Under the pieces are notes generated by a model. That model ran no database searches. It was not told where the DNA came from and saw only the letters and a list, made by a program, of their open reading frames with translations. Shown here piece by piece: positions 18,841-28,218 of a DNA stretch of 64,000 nt (its first letter is position 1; each line of letters opens with the position of its first letter). Source of the DNA: an uncultured Sedimentitalea sp. (GTDB lineage Bacteria; Pseudomonadota; Alphaproteobacteria; Rhodobacterales; Rhodobacteraceae); NCBI GenBank assembly GCA_947504115.1, contig CANNGH010000011.1, forward strand, positions 1-64,000, read 5' to 3'. Both the position numbers and the translations under genes were made by a program.

Positions 18841-19437
18841 ATGGCTACCGTCGTCCATACCACCACATCTGATATGCGGGAAGGCCCTGCCCGCTGCAAA
18901 CAGCCGAGCACGGTCACGCAGGAAACGATCTTTGCCGCGTGCAGCACGTCTGACCTGCCGCGCGTCACCCGCTTCTCCGCTGCATTTACGGATTTCTTGC
19001 CGATCCTCGCCCGTTTCGTCGAGGATGAGCGTGATCTTGAAGATATTTCGTTCAGCTACGATTCGGCCTACAGCGACTGGTTTCGCGATGCCGCCATAGC
19101 ACGGGATCGCCTCGAGAAGGCCATCGGTGCGCTCCACGCGCTGCCTGTTCATCTGCCGGAAGACCGCCCGCTCCATCGCATTGTTACGCTGGTTGCGGAT
19201 ATGTTGGAGGCCACCGACCCGGCGCGGCCGCGGCGATTGCACCGCGACATGAAGGCAGTCTTTTTCCAACAGTTTCAGGTGCGCGGTTTCGGTCCGACCG
19301 CACGGGATCGCAATGCCTTGCTTATTCAGGCGCGTCATCTGATCGACGCCATGGCGAAGCTGCCGCTGTTCGATTTCAGTTCCGAAGAGCAGATCGATTT
19401 TCCGGATACTTGCGACATGTCGCTGGGCAGCATCTAA
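18841..19437 (+). CDS. Hypothetical protein, first gene of the nuclease-protease operon
   Basis: The 198-residue product starts 7 bases after a strong AAGGAG site. It is mostly helical, with no signal peptide or membrane segment, and I recognise no domain. Recurring charged helices (DERDLEDISFSYDSAY, ARDRLEKAIGALHALP, LLIQARHLIDAMAKLP) suggest an all-alpha fold. It is followed after 152 bases by the CoiA-like nuclease gene and then the AAA protease, all on one strand, and is divergent from the RHH gene across the operator. It may be a regulator, an adaptor or a substrate of the protease. Confidence 0.7.
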   Translation: MATVVHTTTSDMREGPARCKQPSTVTQETIFAACSTSDLPRVTRFSAAFTDFLPILARFVEDERDLEDISFSYDSAYSDWFRDAAIARDRLEKAIGALHALPVHLPEDRPLHRIVTLVADMLEATDPARPRRLHRDMKAVFFQQFQVRGFGPTARDRNALLIQARHLIDAMAKLPLFDFSSEEQIDFPDTCDMSLGSI

Positions 19438-19589
19438 ACGCTGCAATTTCCCAACTCATCCGTCAAACCGAAAGGAGCCGCAGGCCTCTCCTTAGGGGCC
19501 TCGCGTCCGGTGGGCGAGGTGCGTCCGGCTATGTCCCAGGCGCAGCCCGCGTCCCCAATCCGTCCATCTTTCCAGAGGAGATGACACAC

Positions 19590-20948
19590 ATGTCCAAATC
19601 CATGATGACCGCTTTTTCGCCCGAGCACCTCTCCGGCTCTACCGGAATCACCCATATAATCGACCAGCAGTCCGGCTCGGCCCGCGTCGCCGCGCACGCG
19701 CTTCTCGACAACCTCGACGCCGAAGGCCTTGCCCTTTTGCGCCGCACGGATCATCGACTGCGCCGCGAGAACACGCCGCGCTTCCTGTGCGGCTATTGCA
19801 AGACTCCCGTCCATATCCGGGTGATGTCTGTCGACGAGAGCGGCTGCGTCGGAGGTCGTCGCGCATGTTTCGTCCATGATCCGCGCCCCACGCCCCGCGA
19901 TTGTCCGTTCGGAAATTTCGCGGATCAGTCCAGCCCCGCGATGATCGACGGCGCCCGCTTTAACGGGCGCCAGGAAGGCGCACGCCACAGGTTCCTGAAG
20001 GCGTCGCTGTGCCACATGTTGCGGACTGATCCGCAGATCGCGACGGCGGATTGCGAGGTCCTGATCACAGGCACCGGCCCCGATGGCCGCGCCACCTGGC
20101 GCCGTCCGGACGTCCTTGCCGTCACAACCGATGGCCGCCGCATCGCGTTCGACGTCCAGATCGCCCCGCCCCTGCTCGCCACAATCGACGGCCGCGAGCG
20201 CTTCTATGCCGCGCAAGAGACCGCGTGGCACTGGGTCGTCGACACCGACCAACCCGAACGACTGAAGCTGCAGGGCATGCAGGATCTAATCCTGCCGCAA
20301 GGCCGTCGGGTGATCGGGTTCAACGAAGAGATCGCCGCATTGGCAAAAAAGGATACTCAGATTCGCTTCAATCTGCTGCACGTTACAGAAACCAACGATC
20401 TGCATTATTTCAAGGTGGCGCGCCGGATCATCGGGCTGGACCAGGCGCTTCTTCTCGCGGGTCGTCCGACGCGTGGACCCGCACGGATTGCCTCCGATTT
20501 CCGTGCGATTGCGTTCTTCGAGTCTCTCCACCGGGGGGAGATCACGCGCGCGGCGCGTATTTTTGACCTGATTTCGGCAGCCGACGGTTTTCCGGACTGG
20601 AATACTGCGCGGCGCGATCATCTGCCGGATATTCTTCTTGTTCTCGTGGCACTTGGCTTCGGGCGCAAGACATCGGCCATCGAGGCCAAGATCCGCATCT
20701 TCCTGACCGCAGTCCCAGCCAAATACGGACCCCGTTTTGCGCCCCGTGAATGGGCATTTCTCATCCCCAAGATCGCCGCAACCGACAAGCAGGTTGCGAG
20801 CCGGATCATCCATTGCGCCCCAGACCTTCGCGTCCTGCTCGATACCGCAATGACCGAAATCACAGCAGAGCCTGAGACGTCGGCGCTGCTTTGGGCAAAA
20901 TGGAAACCGCTGCTGCACCGGCTCTTTCCCCGGCTGAAGATCCCGTAA
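19590..20948 (+). CDS. CoiA-like PD-(D/E)xK nuclease with zinc-binding N-terminus
   Basis: The 452-residue product has an N-terminal cysteine/histidine region (FLCGYCKTPVHI near residue 65, then CVGGRRACFVHDPRP and CPFG) likely to bind zinc, and a central nuclease core: an RFLKASLCHML helix, then RRPDVLAV (P-D about residue 174) and RIAFDVQIAP with D188-x-Q190, the CoiA-type variant of the PD-(D/E)xK motif, followed by GRERFYAAQETAWHWVVDT. The C-terminal 190 residues are unrecognised. CoiA-like proteins are thought to process DNA. ATG 19590 is preferred to 19581 because AGGAG lies nine bases before it. The next gene, an AAA protease, begins 53 bases downstream. Confidence 0.72.
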   Translation: MSKSMMTAFSPEHLSGSTGITHIIDQQSGSARVAAHALLDNLDAEGLALLRRTDHRLRRENTPRFLCGYCKTPVHIRVMSVDESGCVGGRRACFVHDPRPTPRDCPFGNFADQSSPAMIDGARFNGRQEGARHRFLKASLCHMLRTDPQIATADCEVLITGTGPDGRATWRRPDVLAVTTDGRRIAFDVQIAPPLLATIDGRERFYAAQETAWHWVVDTDQPERLKLQGMQDLILPQGRRVIGFNEEIAALAKKDTQIRFNLLHVTETNDLHYFKVARRIIGLDQALLLAGRPTRGPARIASDFRAIAFFESLHRGEITRAARIFDLISAADGFPDWNTARRDHLPDILLVLVALGFGRKTSAIEAKIRIFLTAVPAKYGPRFAPREWAFLIPKIAATDKQVASRIIHCAPDLRVLLDTAMTEITAEPETSALLWAKWKPLLHRLFPRLKIP

Positions 20949-21001
20949 GGCGACCTCTTCCGACATATGCCTCTCTTATTCCCAAAAAGTGGAGACCTTA
21001 C

Positions 21002-23227
21002 ATGACTACACAAGAAAATCACCCCAATACCCCCGCTTGGCTGACCTTCGCCACGGGTGCCATCAATGCGATGCAATATCGCAGCGCGCCGCAATATCCC
21101 ATTCCGGTATCGGAGGACGATCCTGTCGGGGAGTTCCTCGGCGCGCCCGATCCGCTGCCGCCGATGGTCAACCTGTCGAAGGAATGGGACGCGATGCGCA
21201 GTGCAGGCGACCCTGCTTTTTCGATCATGCGCACCCGACAGATCGGCGCGACGCTGGAACTTCTGTCCGTCCTGCGCCTCTGCGCGACCCTCAAGAATTA
21301 CCAGACGGCCGATGCGCTGACCGATCCGGCGGCGATCTCGTCGCTCGATGTCGGCCACCCCGACTGGATCCAGCCCGTCACCCGGGCGCTGCAGGACCTG
21401 CTGCCGGATCACACCCTGATCTACGCCCCGGAAGAGCGCCGGAAAGGCGACCTGCTGGTGGTCGCACCTTCGCCCAGTCAGGACATGGGCATTGCAAAGG
21501 ACGCCGCCAGGTTCGCGGAAACGATTAGCGAAGCCTTGCAGCATGAGACGCCGATGCTCCTGATCACGGCGGGGCTGCGCGCCTTGCCCGACAGGACCGC
21601 TCGGCTCCTCCCGCCCGCGATCCGCCTTGCGCCCTTGGATGCGGACATCGTTCTGGCCATGCTACATTTGCGGTTTGAGGATGGGGATGCGGGCTGTCAC
21701 GAAGATCTGCGCCGCCGAATGCCCGCGCCTGATATGCTCGCGCGGTTGGATCTGGACGCGCTTCATGCGGCGTTTCGCGGAGCCGATGGCGCGGCGATCG
21801 TCCGGAAACTCCGCGAACAGGGTGAAGCGCTCACGCCGACGGATGGCCAGACGCTGGATCAATTGGGTGGCGGCAGCGAGGCCGTCGCCATGGCGCGCCA
21901 GATGGTCGCCGACCTGAAGCTCTGGACCGAGAGTGGGTTGCCGTGGTCCGAGACGCTGCATTCCATGCTTTTGCACGGCAAACCCGGCACCGGAAAAACC
22001 CACCTCGCCCGCGCGATGGGACGCAGCAGCGGGCTGCCGCTGATTCAGGCCAGCTTTGCCCGGTGGCAGAGCTGCGGCCATCTCGGTGATATGCTGAAGG
22101 CGATGCAATCCACCTTCACCGAGGCAATCGCCGCCGCGCCCTGTATCCTCTTTATCGACGAGATCGACGCGGCAGGGAGCCGTGAGAGCGATGAGATGCA
22201 AAATACGAGTTACCGGCGGCAGGTGATCAACGGCTTCCTGGAGCAGGTCGACATCGCCATGCGGGCCGAGGGTATCCTGATCGTCGGGGCGTGCAATAAC
22301 ATGAGCGCCCTTGATCCCGCCATTTTGCGACCGGGCCGCTTCGACAGCCTGATCGAGGTGCCTCTGCCCGGCCGCGCCGCCCTGTCAGCCATGTTCAGGC
22401 AGCAACTCGGTCACGATCTGGCGGATTCCGATCTGGCAGGGCTGGTCGCGGCGGCCATCGGTGCCACGCCTGCCATGATCGACTCCAGCATCCGTGCTGC
22501 CCGCAGTCGCGCCCGCGCTCTACGGCAACCTCTGCAGATCAGCGACATCATTACCTGCCTGCACAATGGCGAGACGCCCGATCCCGCGCTCATGTGGCGG
22601 ATCGCGATCCACGAATGTGGTCATGCCGTCGTCGCAATCGAACGTTGCCTCGGGACCATCCGGCATGTCCGGATCGGCATGCGCGACGGTCATACGTCAT
22701 TGTTGACGGACTTGGGCGCCGGTTTGCTGCGCGATCACGAGAATCTGCTGGCCTATGTTCTCGCAGGTCGAGCGGCGGAATCCATCCTATTCGGATCGAC
22801 GGGCAGCGGGTCAGGCGGCTTCTCCCAGAGCTGCGATCTCGCGTCGGCCAACCGGATCGCACTGGGGATTGAAACCGCTTTCGGCTTTGGCACCGATGGC
22901 CTGATCTGGAGCCCCGGCGAGATAACCGAAAGGATTGCGGACCCGGTCCTTCGGGCCGCGGTGCGCAACCGGCTGGACAAGGCGGAGGCAGATGCGCGGC
23001 GGGTTCTGCATCGGCATGAGGTGCTCCTGCTCGAAATGGCCAAGAATCTGCTTCGGCACCGGATCCTGGAGGGGAGTGTCCTTCAGATCTGGATCGACCG
23101 GATCACCGGGGACGCGTCCTGGGACCCGGACGATCCGTCTGGCAGGCAAATGGTGAAGGAGAGCGACGATTCCTGCGAATATGACGTGGATGGCGTTCTG
23201 CTGCGCCACCGGATCGGCGCGTCGTGA
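21002..23227 (+). CDS. Soluble FtsH-like AAA+ zinc protease
   Basis: The 741-residue protein has an N-terminal region of about 280 residues without membrane helices, an AAA+ module with Walker A at 326-333 (GKPGTGKT), Walker B (LFIDE, D386/E387) and second region of homology (ILRPGRFDSLIEVPLPGR), and an M41-type peptidase with zinc motif H537-E-C-G-H541 and a third ligand D612 in SCDLASANRIA after LAGRAAESILFG. All catalytic residues are present. True FtsH has N-terminal membrane helices; this enzyme lacks them, so it is cytosolic. The frame is open to 20891, but ATG 21002 with TGGAGA upstream avoids overlap with the nuclease gene. It probably degrades a partner or a target protein. Confidence 0.85.
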   Translation: MTTQENHPNTPAWLTFATGAINAMQYRSAPQYPIPVSEDDPVGEFLGAPDPLPPMVNLSKEWDAMRSAGDPAFSIMRTRQIGATLELLSVLRLCATLKNYQTADALTDPAAISSLDVGHPDWIQPVTRALQDLLPDHTLIYAPEERRKGDLLVVAPSPSQDMGIAKDAARFAETISEALQHETPMLLITAGLRALPDRTARLLPPAIRLAPLDADIVLAMLHLRFEDGDAGCHEDLRRRMPAPDMLARLDLDALHAAFRGADGAAIVRKLREQGEALTPTDGQTLDQLGGGSEAVAMARQMVADLKLWTESGLPWSETLHSMLLHGKPGTGKTHLARAMGRSSGLPLIQASFARWQSCGHLGDMLKAMQSTFTEAIAAAPCILFIDEIDAAGSRESDEMQNTSYRRQVINGFLEQVDIAMRAEGILIVGACNNMSALDPAILRPGRFDSLIEVPLPGRAALSAMFRQQLGHDLADSDLAGLVAAAIGATPAMIDSSIRAARSRARALRQPLQISDIITCLHNGETPDPALMWRIAIHECGHAVVAIERCLGTIRHVRIGMRDGHTSLLTDLGAGLLRDHENLLAYVLAGRAAESILFGSTGSGSGGFSQSCDLASANRIALGIETAFGFGTDGLIWSPGEITERIADPVLRAAVRNRLDKAEADARRVLHRHEVLLLEMAKNLLRHRILEGSVLQIWIDRITGDASWDPDDPSGRQMVKESDDSCEYDVDGVLLRHRIGAS

Positions 23228-23282
23228 ATGTGGCAATGCCCCTCGGCTCTCAGTCTGGAGTTGGAGCAACGAGTGACTTCGA
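23228..23282. other. Short spacer after the AAA protease
   Basis: Fifty-five bases between the protease stop and the AT-rich repeat hold no gene. No strong terminator hairpin with a T-run is visible by eye. Confidence 0.3.
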
Positions 23283-23634
23283 CCATACATGCGTGGGTGT
23301 TCACGCTTTGGAAATAAGATTTCTCACCTGTTAAAAAGCGTTTCGAAACAGAGCGATACCGGCCGCCATGTCGTAGGAGATGATTGCCCATTTTTTTATT
23401 CTGTATCTTTATAGCTACCAGTTTTTATATTTTCTTTTCTCTTTCTTGCTTTATAGGGATAAAAGATATTCAGAACTTTGCAAAAGGAAATGAAGTATTT
23501 TTTTATTTTTGATATATTTTTTGATAAGGGAAAATCCGTGTTTTTGATCCCGTCATGGCTTTTAGGTTTTAAAGATTTCGATAATCTTGCATTGTTTTCA
23601 ATACAATAGATGCGAAATCCTTTTTCAATTCTCG
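23283..23634 (+). repeat. AT-rich dispersed repeat, copy 1 (degenerate)
   Basis: About 350 bases of very AT-rich DNA match 41620-41963 in the same orientation along nearly the whole length, with scattered mismatches and small indels. Shared landmarks include GGGTGTTCACGCTTTGG near the left, GATATATTTTTTGATAAGGG in the middle and ATGCGAAATCCTTTTTCAA at the right. The small open frame of copy 2 is broken here by a TAG right after the start and by indels. The repeat is followed immediately by the IS630 copy. It is not a feature I recognise. Confidence 0.75.
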
Positions 23635-23637
23635 TGT

Positions 23638-24015
23638 TTCCCACCTGACACTGGATTCCCATTGTTTGCCTGATATGCCATATTTGAGGCGTGAGACGCG
23701 ATGCCATTTGCCTTTACCTTGGCCCCGCCGCCAGTGCTGAGCTTCAAGCCCTGATCACCAACCGCAACACTACGCGCAAACTTGTCTGGCGGGCCGCGAT
23801 CGTGCTGGCGACGGCGGACGGCCACGGCACCTTCGAGATCATGCGGCGGGCGCGCACGTCACAGCCCACGGTCTGGCGGTGGCAGCAGCGGTATCTCGAT
23901 GAGGGTGTTGACGGTCTCAAGCGCGACAAGACCCGGCCCTCACGGGTGCCGCCACTGCCCAGGGAAACCAGGCTGAAGGTCATCGCCAGGACGGTTCAGG
24001 AACCCGAGAAAGCGT
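23638..24015 (+). mobile_element. IS630-family element, second copy, truncated
   Basis: The left end matches the IS630 relic at 12480 and includes the transposase N-terminus from 23691 (MRRDAICLYLGPA) through the winged-helix part (PTVWRWQQRYLDEGVDGLKR) to PRETRLKVIARTV, where it stops near 24015 against ABC-transporter DNA. Unlike copy 1 it is not interrupted by IS21 but has lost its entire catalytic domain. It is non-functional. Confidence 0.75.
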
Positions 24016-24041
24016 CAACTCAAAGACATCCTCGAACGCGC

Positions 24042-24310
24042 CGACTGAGTCGGACAATGTCGAGGGAGCGTTGGCCTTCATCGACTGGATGCTCGCTCCG
24101 GAATTCTACGCAGAATGGAACACCCGCGTGGGCGCGCCGGTCTCGGCCAATGTGCAGGCGGTGGAGGCATTGCCCGAGGACGCCTTCAATCGCCGCGTCA
24201 TGGGCGACCCGGAGGTGGCCGAACGGGGGTAGTTCCAGGCGCCGATCACCGACGCGCAGCGCGAAAGCTATCTGCGCACATGGCAGGAACTGAAGGTCGG
24301 AGCGGACTGA
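24042..24310 (+). pseudogene. Polyamine-type ABC transporter substrate-binding protein, C-terminal fragment
   Basis: Only the last 90 codons of a PotD-like periplasmic binding protein remain: AFIDWMLAPEFYAEWNTRVG, then SANVQAVEALPEDAFNRR and ending YLRTWQELKVGAD. A TAG stop interrupts the frame near 24230. Its 5' part was lost at the junction with the IS630 fragment. The next genes downstream are the matching permeases and ATPase, all broken, so this is a dead transport operon. Confidence 0.7.
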
Positions 24311-24331
24311 CCGCGGCGAAAGGGTCGGGCC

Positions 24332-25192
24332 TTGGCGCAGGGGACGGCACGGCGGGGCGGTCTGCGCGCGGCGCTGCCGCTGCTGCCGGGCTATCTGTGG
24401 CTCACGCTGGCGATCTTCCTGCCGCTTTCGGCGATGGTCTGGTTCTCGTTCCTGTCCGACCTGTCGCCGCTGGCCGGGCGGGGGCACCTGACGCTGGAGA
24501 ACTATGTCGCCTTCTTCGGCGACAGCCTCTACCCCCGGTTGCTGGGCAAATCCCTGTGGCTGGGCGTGCAGGTGACGTTCTAGTGCGCGGTGATCGGCTT
24601 TCCGGCGGCGTTCGCGCTGACCACGGTGCTGAAGGGGCGCGCCCGCGAGGCGATCTTTCTGCTGGTGATCCTGCCGTTCTGGAGCAACGGGCTGGTGCGG
24701 ATCTTTTCCTGGGCCATCGTTTTGCGCGACGGCGGGATGCTCGACCGTGCGGTGAACGCGGTGCTGCCCTTCGAGGTCGATATCGACCTGATGTATTCCT
24801 GGACGGCGGTGCAGATCGGACTGGTCCATTCCTACCTGCCCTACATGGTGCTGACCTGCTATCTGACGCTGCAGGCCATCGACGATGACCTGATCGAGGC
24901 CGCGCGTTCGCTGGGGGCGTCGCGGCTGGCGGTGCTGTGGCGGCTGGTGCTGCCGCTGTCGCTGCCGGGGCTGCTGGCGGGGGCGGCACTGATCTTCATC
25001 CCGGTGGTCGGCTCGTTCATGGAGCCGCGCATCCTCGGCGGGCGCAACGGCACGCTGTACGGCACGGTGATCGAGGATCAGTTCACCGCCGTCTATAACT
25101 GGCCGCTCGGGGCGGCGCTGTCGTTCATCCTGCTGGCGGTGGTGCTGGTGATCCTCGCGGTGGCGGCGCCGGTGCTGCGGAGGGCGGGATGA
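24332..25192 (+). pseudogene. Polyamine-type ABC permease (PotB-like) with premature stop
   Basis: From a TTG start the product reads LPLLPGYLWLTLAIFLPLSA and five further membrane helices, including the EAA loop (DDDLIEAARSLGASRLAVLW) that contacts the ATPase. A TAG at 24581-24583 splits it into two frames in the same phase, the only lesion seen, so it is a recent nonsense mutation or a sequencing error. The stop overlaps the start of the next permease. The GC content here is visibly higher than in the preceding repeat. Confidence 0.75.
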
Positions 25193-26222
25193 GCGGGCGC
25201 AGCCGTTTCCTCGCCGCGCTCGGCCGAGTCTGGCTGGGGCTGCTGCTGGCCTTTCTCTACCTGCCGCTGGTAATCATGGCGGCAATGTCGTTCAACGCCT
25301 CGCCGTTCTACCAGCTTCCGTTCGACTGGACGCTGGACTGGTATCGTGCGCTGGCCGAAAACGACGGGCTGATCCGCGCCACTTGGAACAGCCTGAGCAT
25401 CGCGGCGATGACGACCGCCATCGCCACCGTGCTGGGCACGGCGGCGGCGCTGGCGCTTTGAAGCACCATGCCGATCTGGCGCTTTTCCACCGGCACCCGC
25501 GCGACCGGTTCGCCGCCGATCAGGACGCGCCTCTCATCGGGATAGTCGAACCCGGCAATCAGCCGCGGCAGCGTCGTCTTGCCGCTGCCCGAGGGCCCGA
25601 GCAGCGCATAGAACTCGCCATCGGCAAAGGTCACCGACACGCCGTCGAGCGCCCGTTGCGTGCCGAAGGTGCGGATGACGTTCTCGACCCGGACTTTGGC
25701 CATTCAGCGCGCGCTCCCTAAACCGACGAAACGCGCGACCGCCAGCATCAGCCCCATCGACACCAGGATAATGAGGCTGGAAATCGCGTTGATCTCGGGG
25801 GTGAAGCCCTTGCGGATCGCGGCATAGATCTCGACCGGCAGCGTCGCCTCGCCCGGCGTGGACAGGAAATACGAGACCACGAACTGATCGAAGGACACCG
25901 CGAAGGCAAACAGCGCCCCGGCGATCACGCCCGGCAGGATCGCCGGCAGCGTGACCAGCCGCGTCACCTGAAGGCGAGGCGCCGAGCGCGCGGCCGGCTT
26001 CCTCCAGTTCCGGCGGAAAGCTCTGCAGCCGGGCCGAGACCACGATCACCACATAGGGCGAGGCCAGCGCCACATGCCCCAGCAGGATCGCGTGCAGCCC
26101 CCGCCCGATGCCGGTGCCGAAAAAGAAGATCAGCATCGCCGTGCCCGAGATCAGCCACGGAATCGCGATCGGCGGGAACAGCAGCACCTGCAGCACGCGC
26201 TTGCCGGGGAAATCGTGGCGGT
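25189..26222 (+). pseudogene. Polyamine-type ABC permease (PotC-like) split by an inversion
   Basis: The first 90 codons (25189-25458) are on the plus strand: FLYLPLVIMAAMSFNASPFY up to GTAAALAL. The remainder lies on the minus strand at about 26222 down to 25704, beginning [18 protein letters not shown] and ending RFVGLGSAR, with a frameshift near 25965 inside the EAA region. Turning the segment 25459-26222 over would rejoin the two parts. This gene is non-functional as it stands. Confidence 0.75.
25459..26222. other. Inverted 0.76-kb segment within the dead ABC operon
   Basis: This block holds, on the minus strand, the C-terminal part of the PotC-like permease and the N-terminal part of the ATPase, while the matching other halves flank it on the plus strand. 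Both broken proteins rejoin when it is flipped: the ATPase would read IGMVLQS then [12 protein letters not shown]. No insertion sequence or long inverted repeat is seen at the break points. Confidence 0.8.
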
Positions 26223-26605
26223 AATCCTATGCGCTTTTCCCGAACATGGACGTGGCGGCCAATGTCGGGTTCGGCCTGTGGGTGCGGGGCGTGAAGGGCG
26301 CAGGGCGGTCGAGGCGGTGCGGCGTGCGCTGGACCTGGTGCAGCTTGGCGATTACGCCAAACGGCGACCGCATCAGCTTTCGGGCGGGCAGCGCCAGCGG
26401 GTGGCGCTGGCGCGCGCCATCGTGACCGATCCGCAGGTTCTGCTGCTGGACGAACCGCTGAGCGCGCTGGACAAGGCGCTGCGCACCGAAATGCAGTTGG
26501 AATTGCGGCGCATCCAGCGCGAGATCGGCCTGACCACGATCTTCGTCACCCACGATCAGGACGAGGCGCTGAGCATCGCCGACCGCGGCTCGATCGCCGT
26601 TCGCC
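25470..26605 (+). pseudogene. Polyamine-type ABC transporter ATPase (PotA-like), split by an inversion
   Basis: The N-terminal 78 codons are on the minus strand (25703 down to about 25470) with Walker A (LLGPSGSGKTTLPRLIAGF) and the Q-loop IGMVLQS. The rest is on the plus strand from about 26223: [17 protein letters not shown], then after a frameshift near 26300 the signature [15 protein letters not shown], Walker [13 protein letters not shown] and the H-loop [13 protein letters not shown]. The sequence ends near 26605 and the regulatory C-terminal domain is missing. It is a dead gene. Confidence 0.75.
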
Positions 26606-26742
26606 AGCCGGCCAGTGCCGGCAGGACGAGTTCCTGCAGACCCGTTCGCGAGCCACCTCTGTATGAGCGCGGTGCTGTTCAGGTTCTTGCTCGCCTGACG
26701 CGAATCAGCGGAAAAATTGAGATGTTGTATCCGGTCGTAAGG

Positions 26743-27987
26743 TCACTCTCGTTTCAGCCTCTCCATCGCCCAGCCGACGCTGAAACCGTGGAGGATGGTC
26801 GACAGAAGGATGACCAGCCCGACGAGCGACCAGAGCTGGTTTTCGTTGATGAATTCCAGTTTGCTGCCAGCGTAGCACAGATAATAGATCGACCCGATGC
26901 CGCGCACCCCATAGACCGAAGCCACCGCTCGGCTGCGATAATCAAGATCGGTGTTCAGCAGCGCAATCCAGCCGGAAACAGGGCGGATGACCACAAGCAG
27001 CACAAGAGCCACTATAAAATGTCTCCAGTTCAGATCCGCAAATAACAGCGGTAGAACGCTGCCGAGGGCGACAAGCAACAGCGCGGTAAGCGCGTCTTCA
27101 ATGGATTCCGAGAAATCGTGCAGGCGCCGGTGGAAATGGTGATCCTCTTCCATCCGCCGCAAGGTCAGTCCCAAAATCGCGACAGAGATGAAGCCATAAC
27201 CTTCGGCCATCTCGGTCGAGCCGTAACACAGCAGGACACCGGCCAGCGCGATCACACCAGATCCAGTTTCGGCCAGAAGCGCGCCTTTGGGGATCGTGAA
27301 AAGAACATATCCCAGAGCCTTGCCGCCAAGCCAACCCATGACAACTCCGACAAGGATCCGATACAGCACATCTCGCAAAAGCCAATCCAGCGCCCAGCCG
27401 GTCGGATTGAAACCTTCCGCGGCAACGAGAAGTCCGAGGTAAACGAAGGGGAAGGCCAGCCCGTCGTTCAACCCCGCCTCGGTGGTCAGGGTAAAGCGAA
27501 CGGGGTGTTGGTCGCCTTCGTGCGGCGGACCGACCTGCACATCGGCTGCCAGAACCGGATCGGTAGGAGCCAGCACCGCCCCCAGAAGGATCGCGCCGCC
27601 TATCGTCAGTCCGGCAATTTGGGTGCCCAAGACCGCAACCGCCAAGATGGTCAGCGGCATCGCGATACCGAGCATCCGCAAGGTCGGCGTCCATTTTCTC
27701 CAGGGCCGCAGGCGGTCGATCCGCATTCCCGCGGCGAACAAGGCGACGATGACCGTCAGTTCGCTCACCAATTCCCACGGCAGGGGGGTCTGACGCGGAT
27801 CGGGCAGCGTCGGCAGATCCGGGATCGACAAGGTGGCTCCCGCACCGAACAGGATCATCAATGGAGCCGCCGCCGGTTCGCGTTTGGATATCAGACGCGG
27901 CAACCACCGCGCCAGAATCACGATCGCGCCGACGATTGCCAGAGCGACATGGTAGGAATTCAACTCAAAAAACGTTTCTTGCTTCAT
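26743..27987 (-). CDS. Cation:proton antiporter (NhaP/CPA1-like)
   Basis: The 414-residue membrane protein has about twelve helices and the CPA1 hallmarks: [18 protein letters not shown] in helix 5 (TDPV/A motif), [19 protein letters not shown] with the ND ion-binding pair, and [14 protein letters not shown] near the C-terminus. It should exchange sodium or potassium for protons at the inner membrane. The ATG at 27987 is chosen because upstream codons to 28065 are not membrane-like and match a repeat. It stands alone, between the ABC relic and the esterase gene. A role in pH or salt tolerance is inferred from the family. Confidence 0.87.
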   Translation of the reverse strand: MKQETFFELNSYHVALAIVGAIVILARWLPRLISKREPAAAPLMILFGAGATLSIPDLPTLPDPRQTPLPWELVSELTVIVALFAAGMRIDRLRPWRKWTPTLRMLGIAMPLTILAVAVLGTQIAGLTIGGAILLGAVLAPTDPVLAADVQVGPPHEGDQHPVRFTLTTEAGLNDGLAFPFVYLGLLVAAEGFNPTGWALDWLLRDVLYRILVGVVMGWLGGKALGYVLFTIPKGALLAETGSGVIALAGVLLCYGSTEMAEGYGFISVAILGLTLRRMEEDHHFHRRLHDFSESIEDALTALLLVALGSVLPLLFADLNWRHFIVALVLLVVIRPVSGWIALLNTDLDYRSRAVASVYGVRGIGSIYYLCYAGSKLEFINENQLWSLVGLVILLSTILHGFSVGWAMERLKRE

Positions 27988-28218
27988 GTTTAGACAATCT
28001 TGCGCTTGGGCCAGATTGGTGCCGGGGGCATTTCTCCACCGATTCTCTTCACCTTTTATGTGCATAACTTTTGTGGGGAACCCGAGACAGCGATATCGGT
28101 CTCGAAAGCAGTCGCTTCGCCATCACCTGCGGCATTTCATGGAAGCGGCGACCGGAGGTTTTCCGCCCGGCCGCCGCCTCCATGGGTTGCACTGCTTTGG
28201 GCTACGCCGCTCGTCGCG

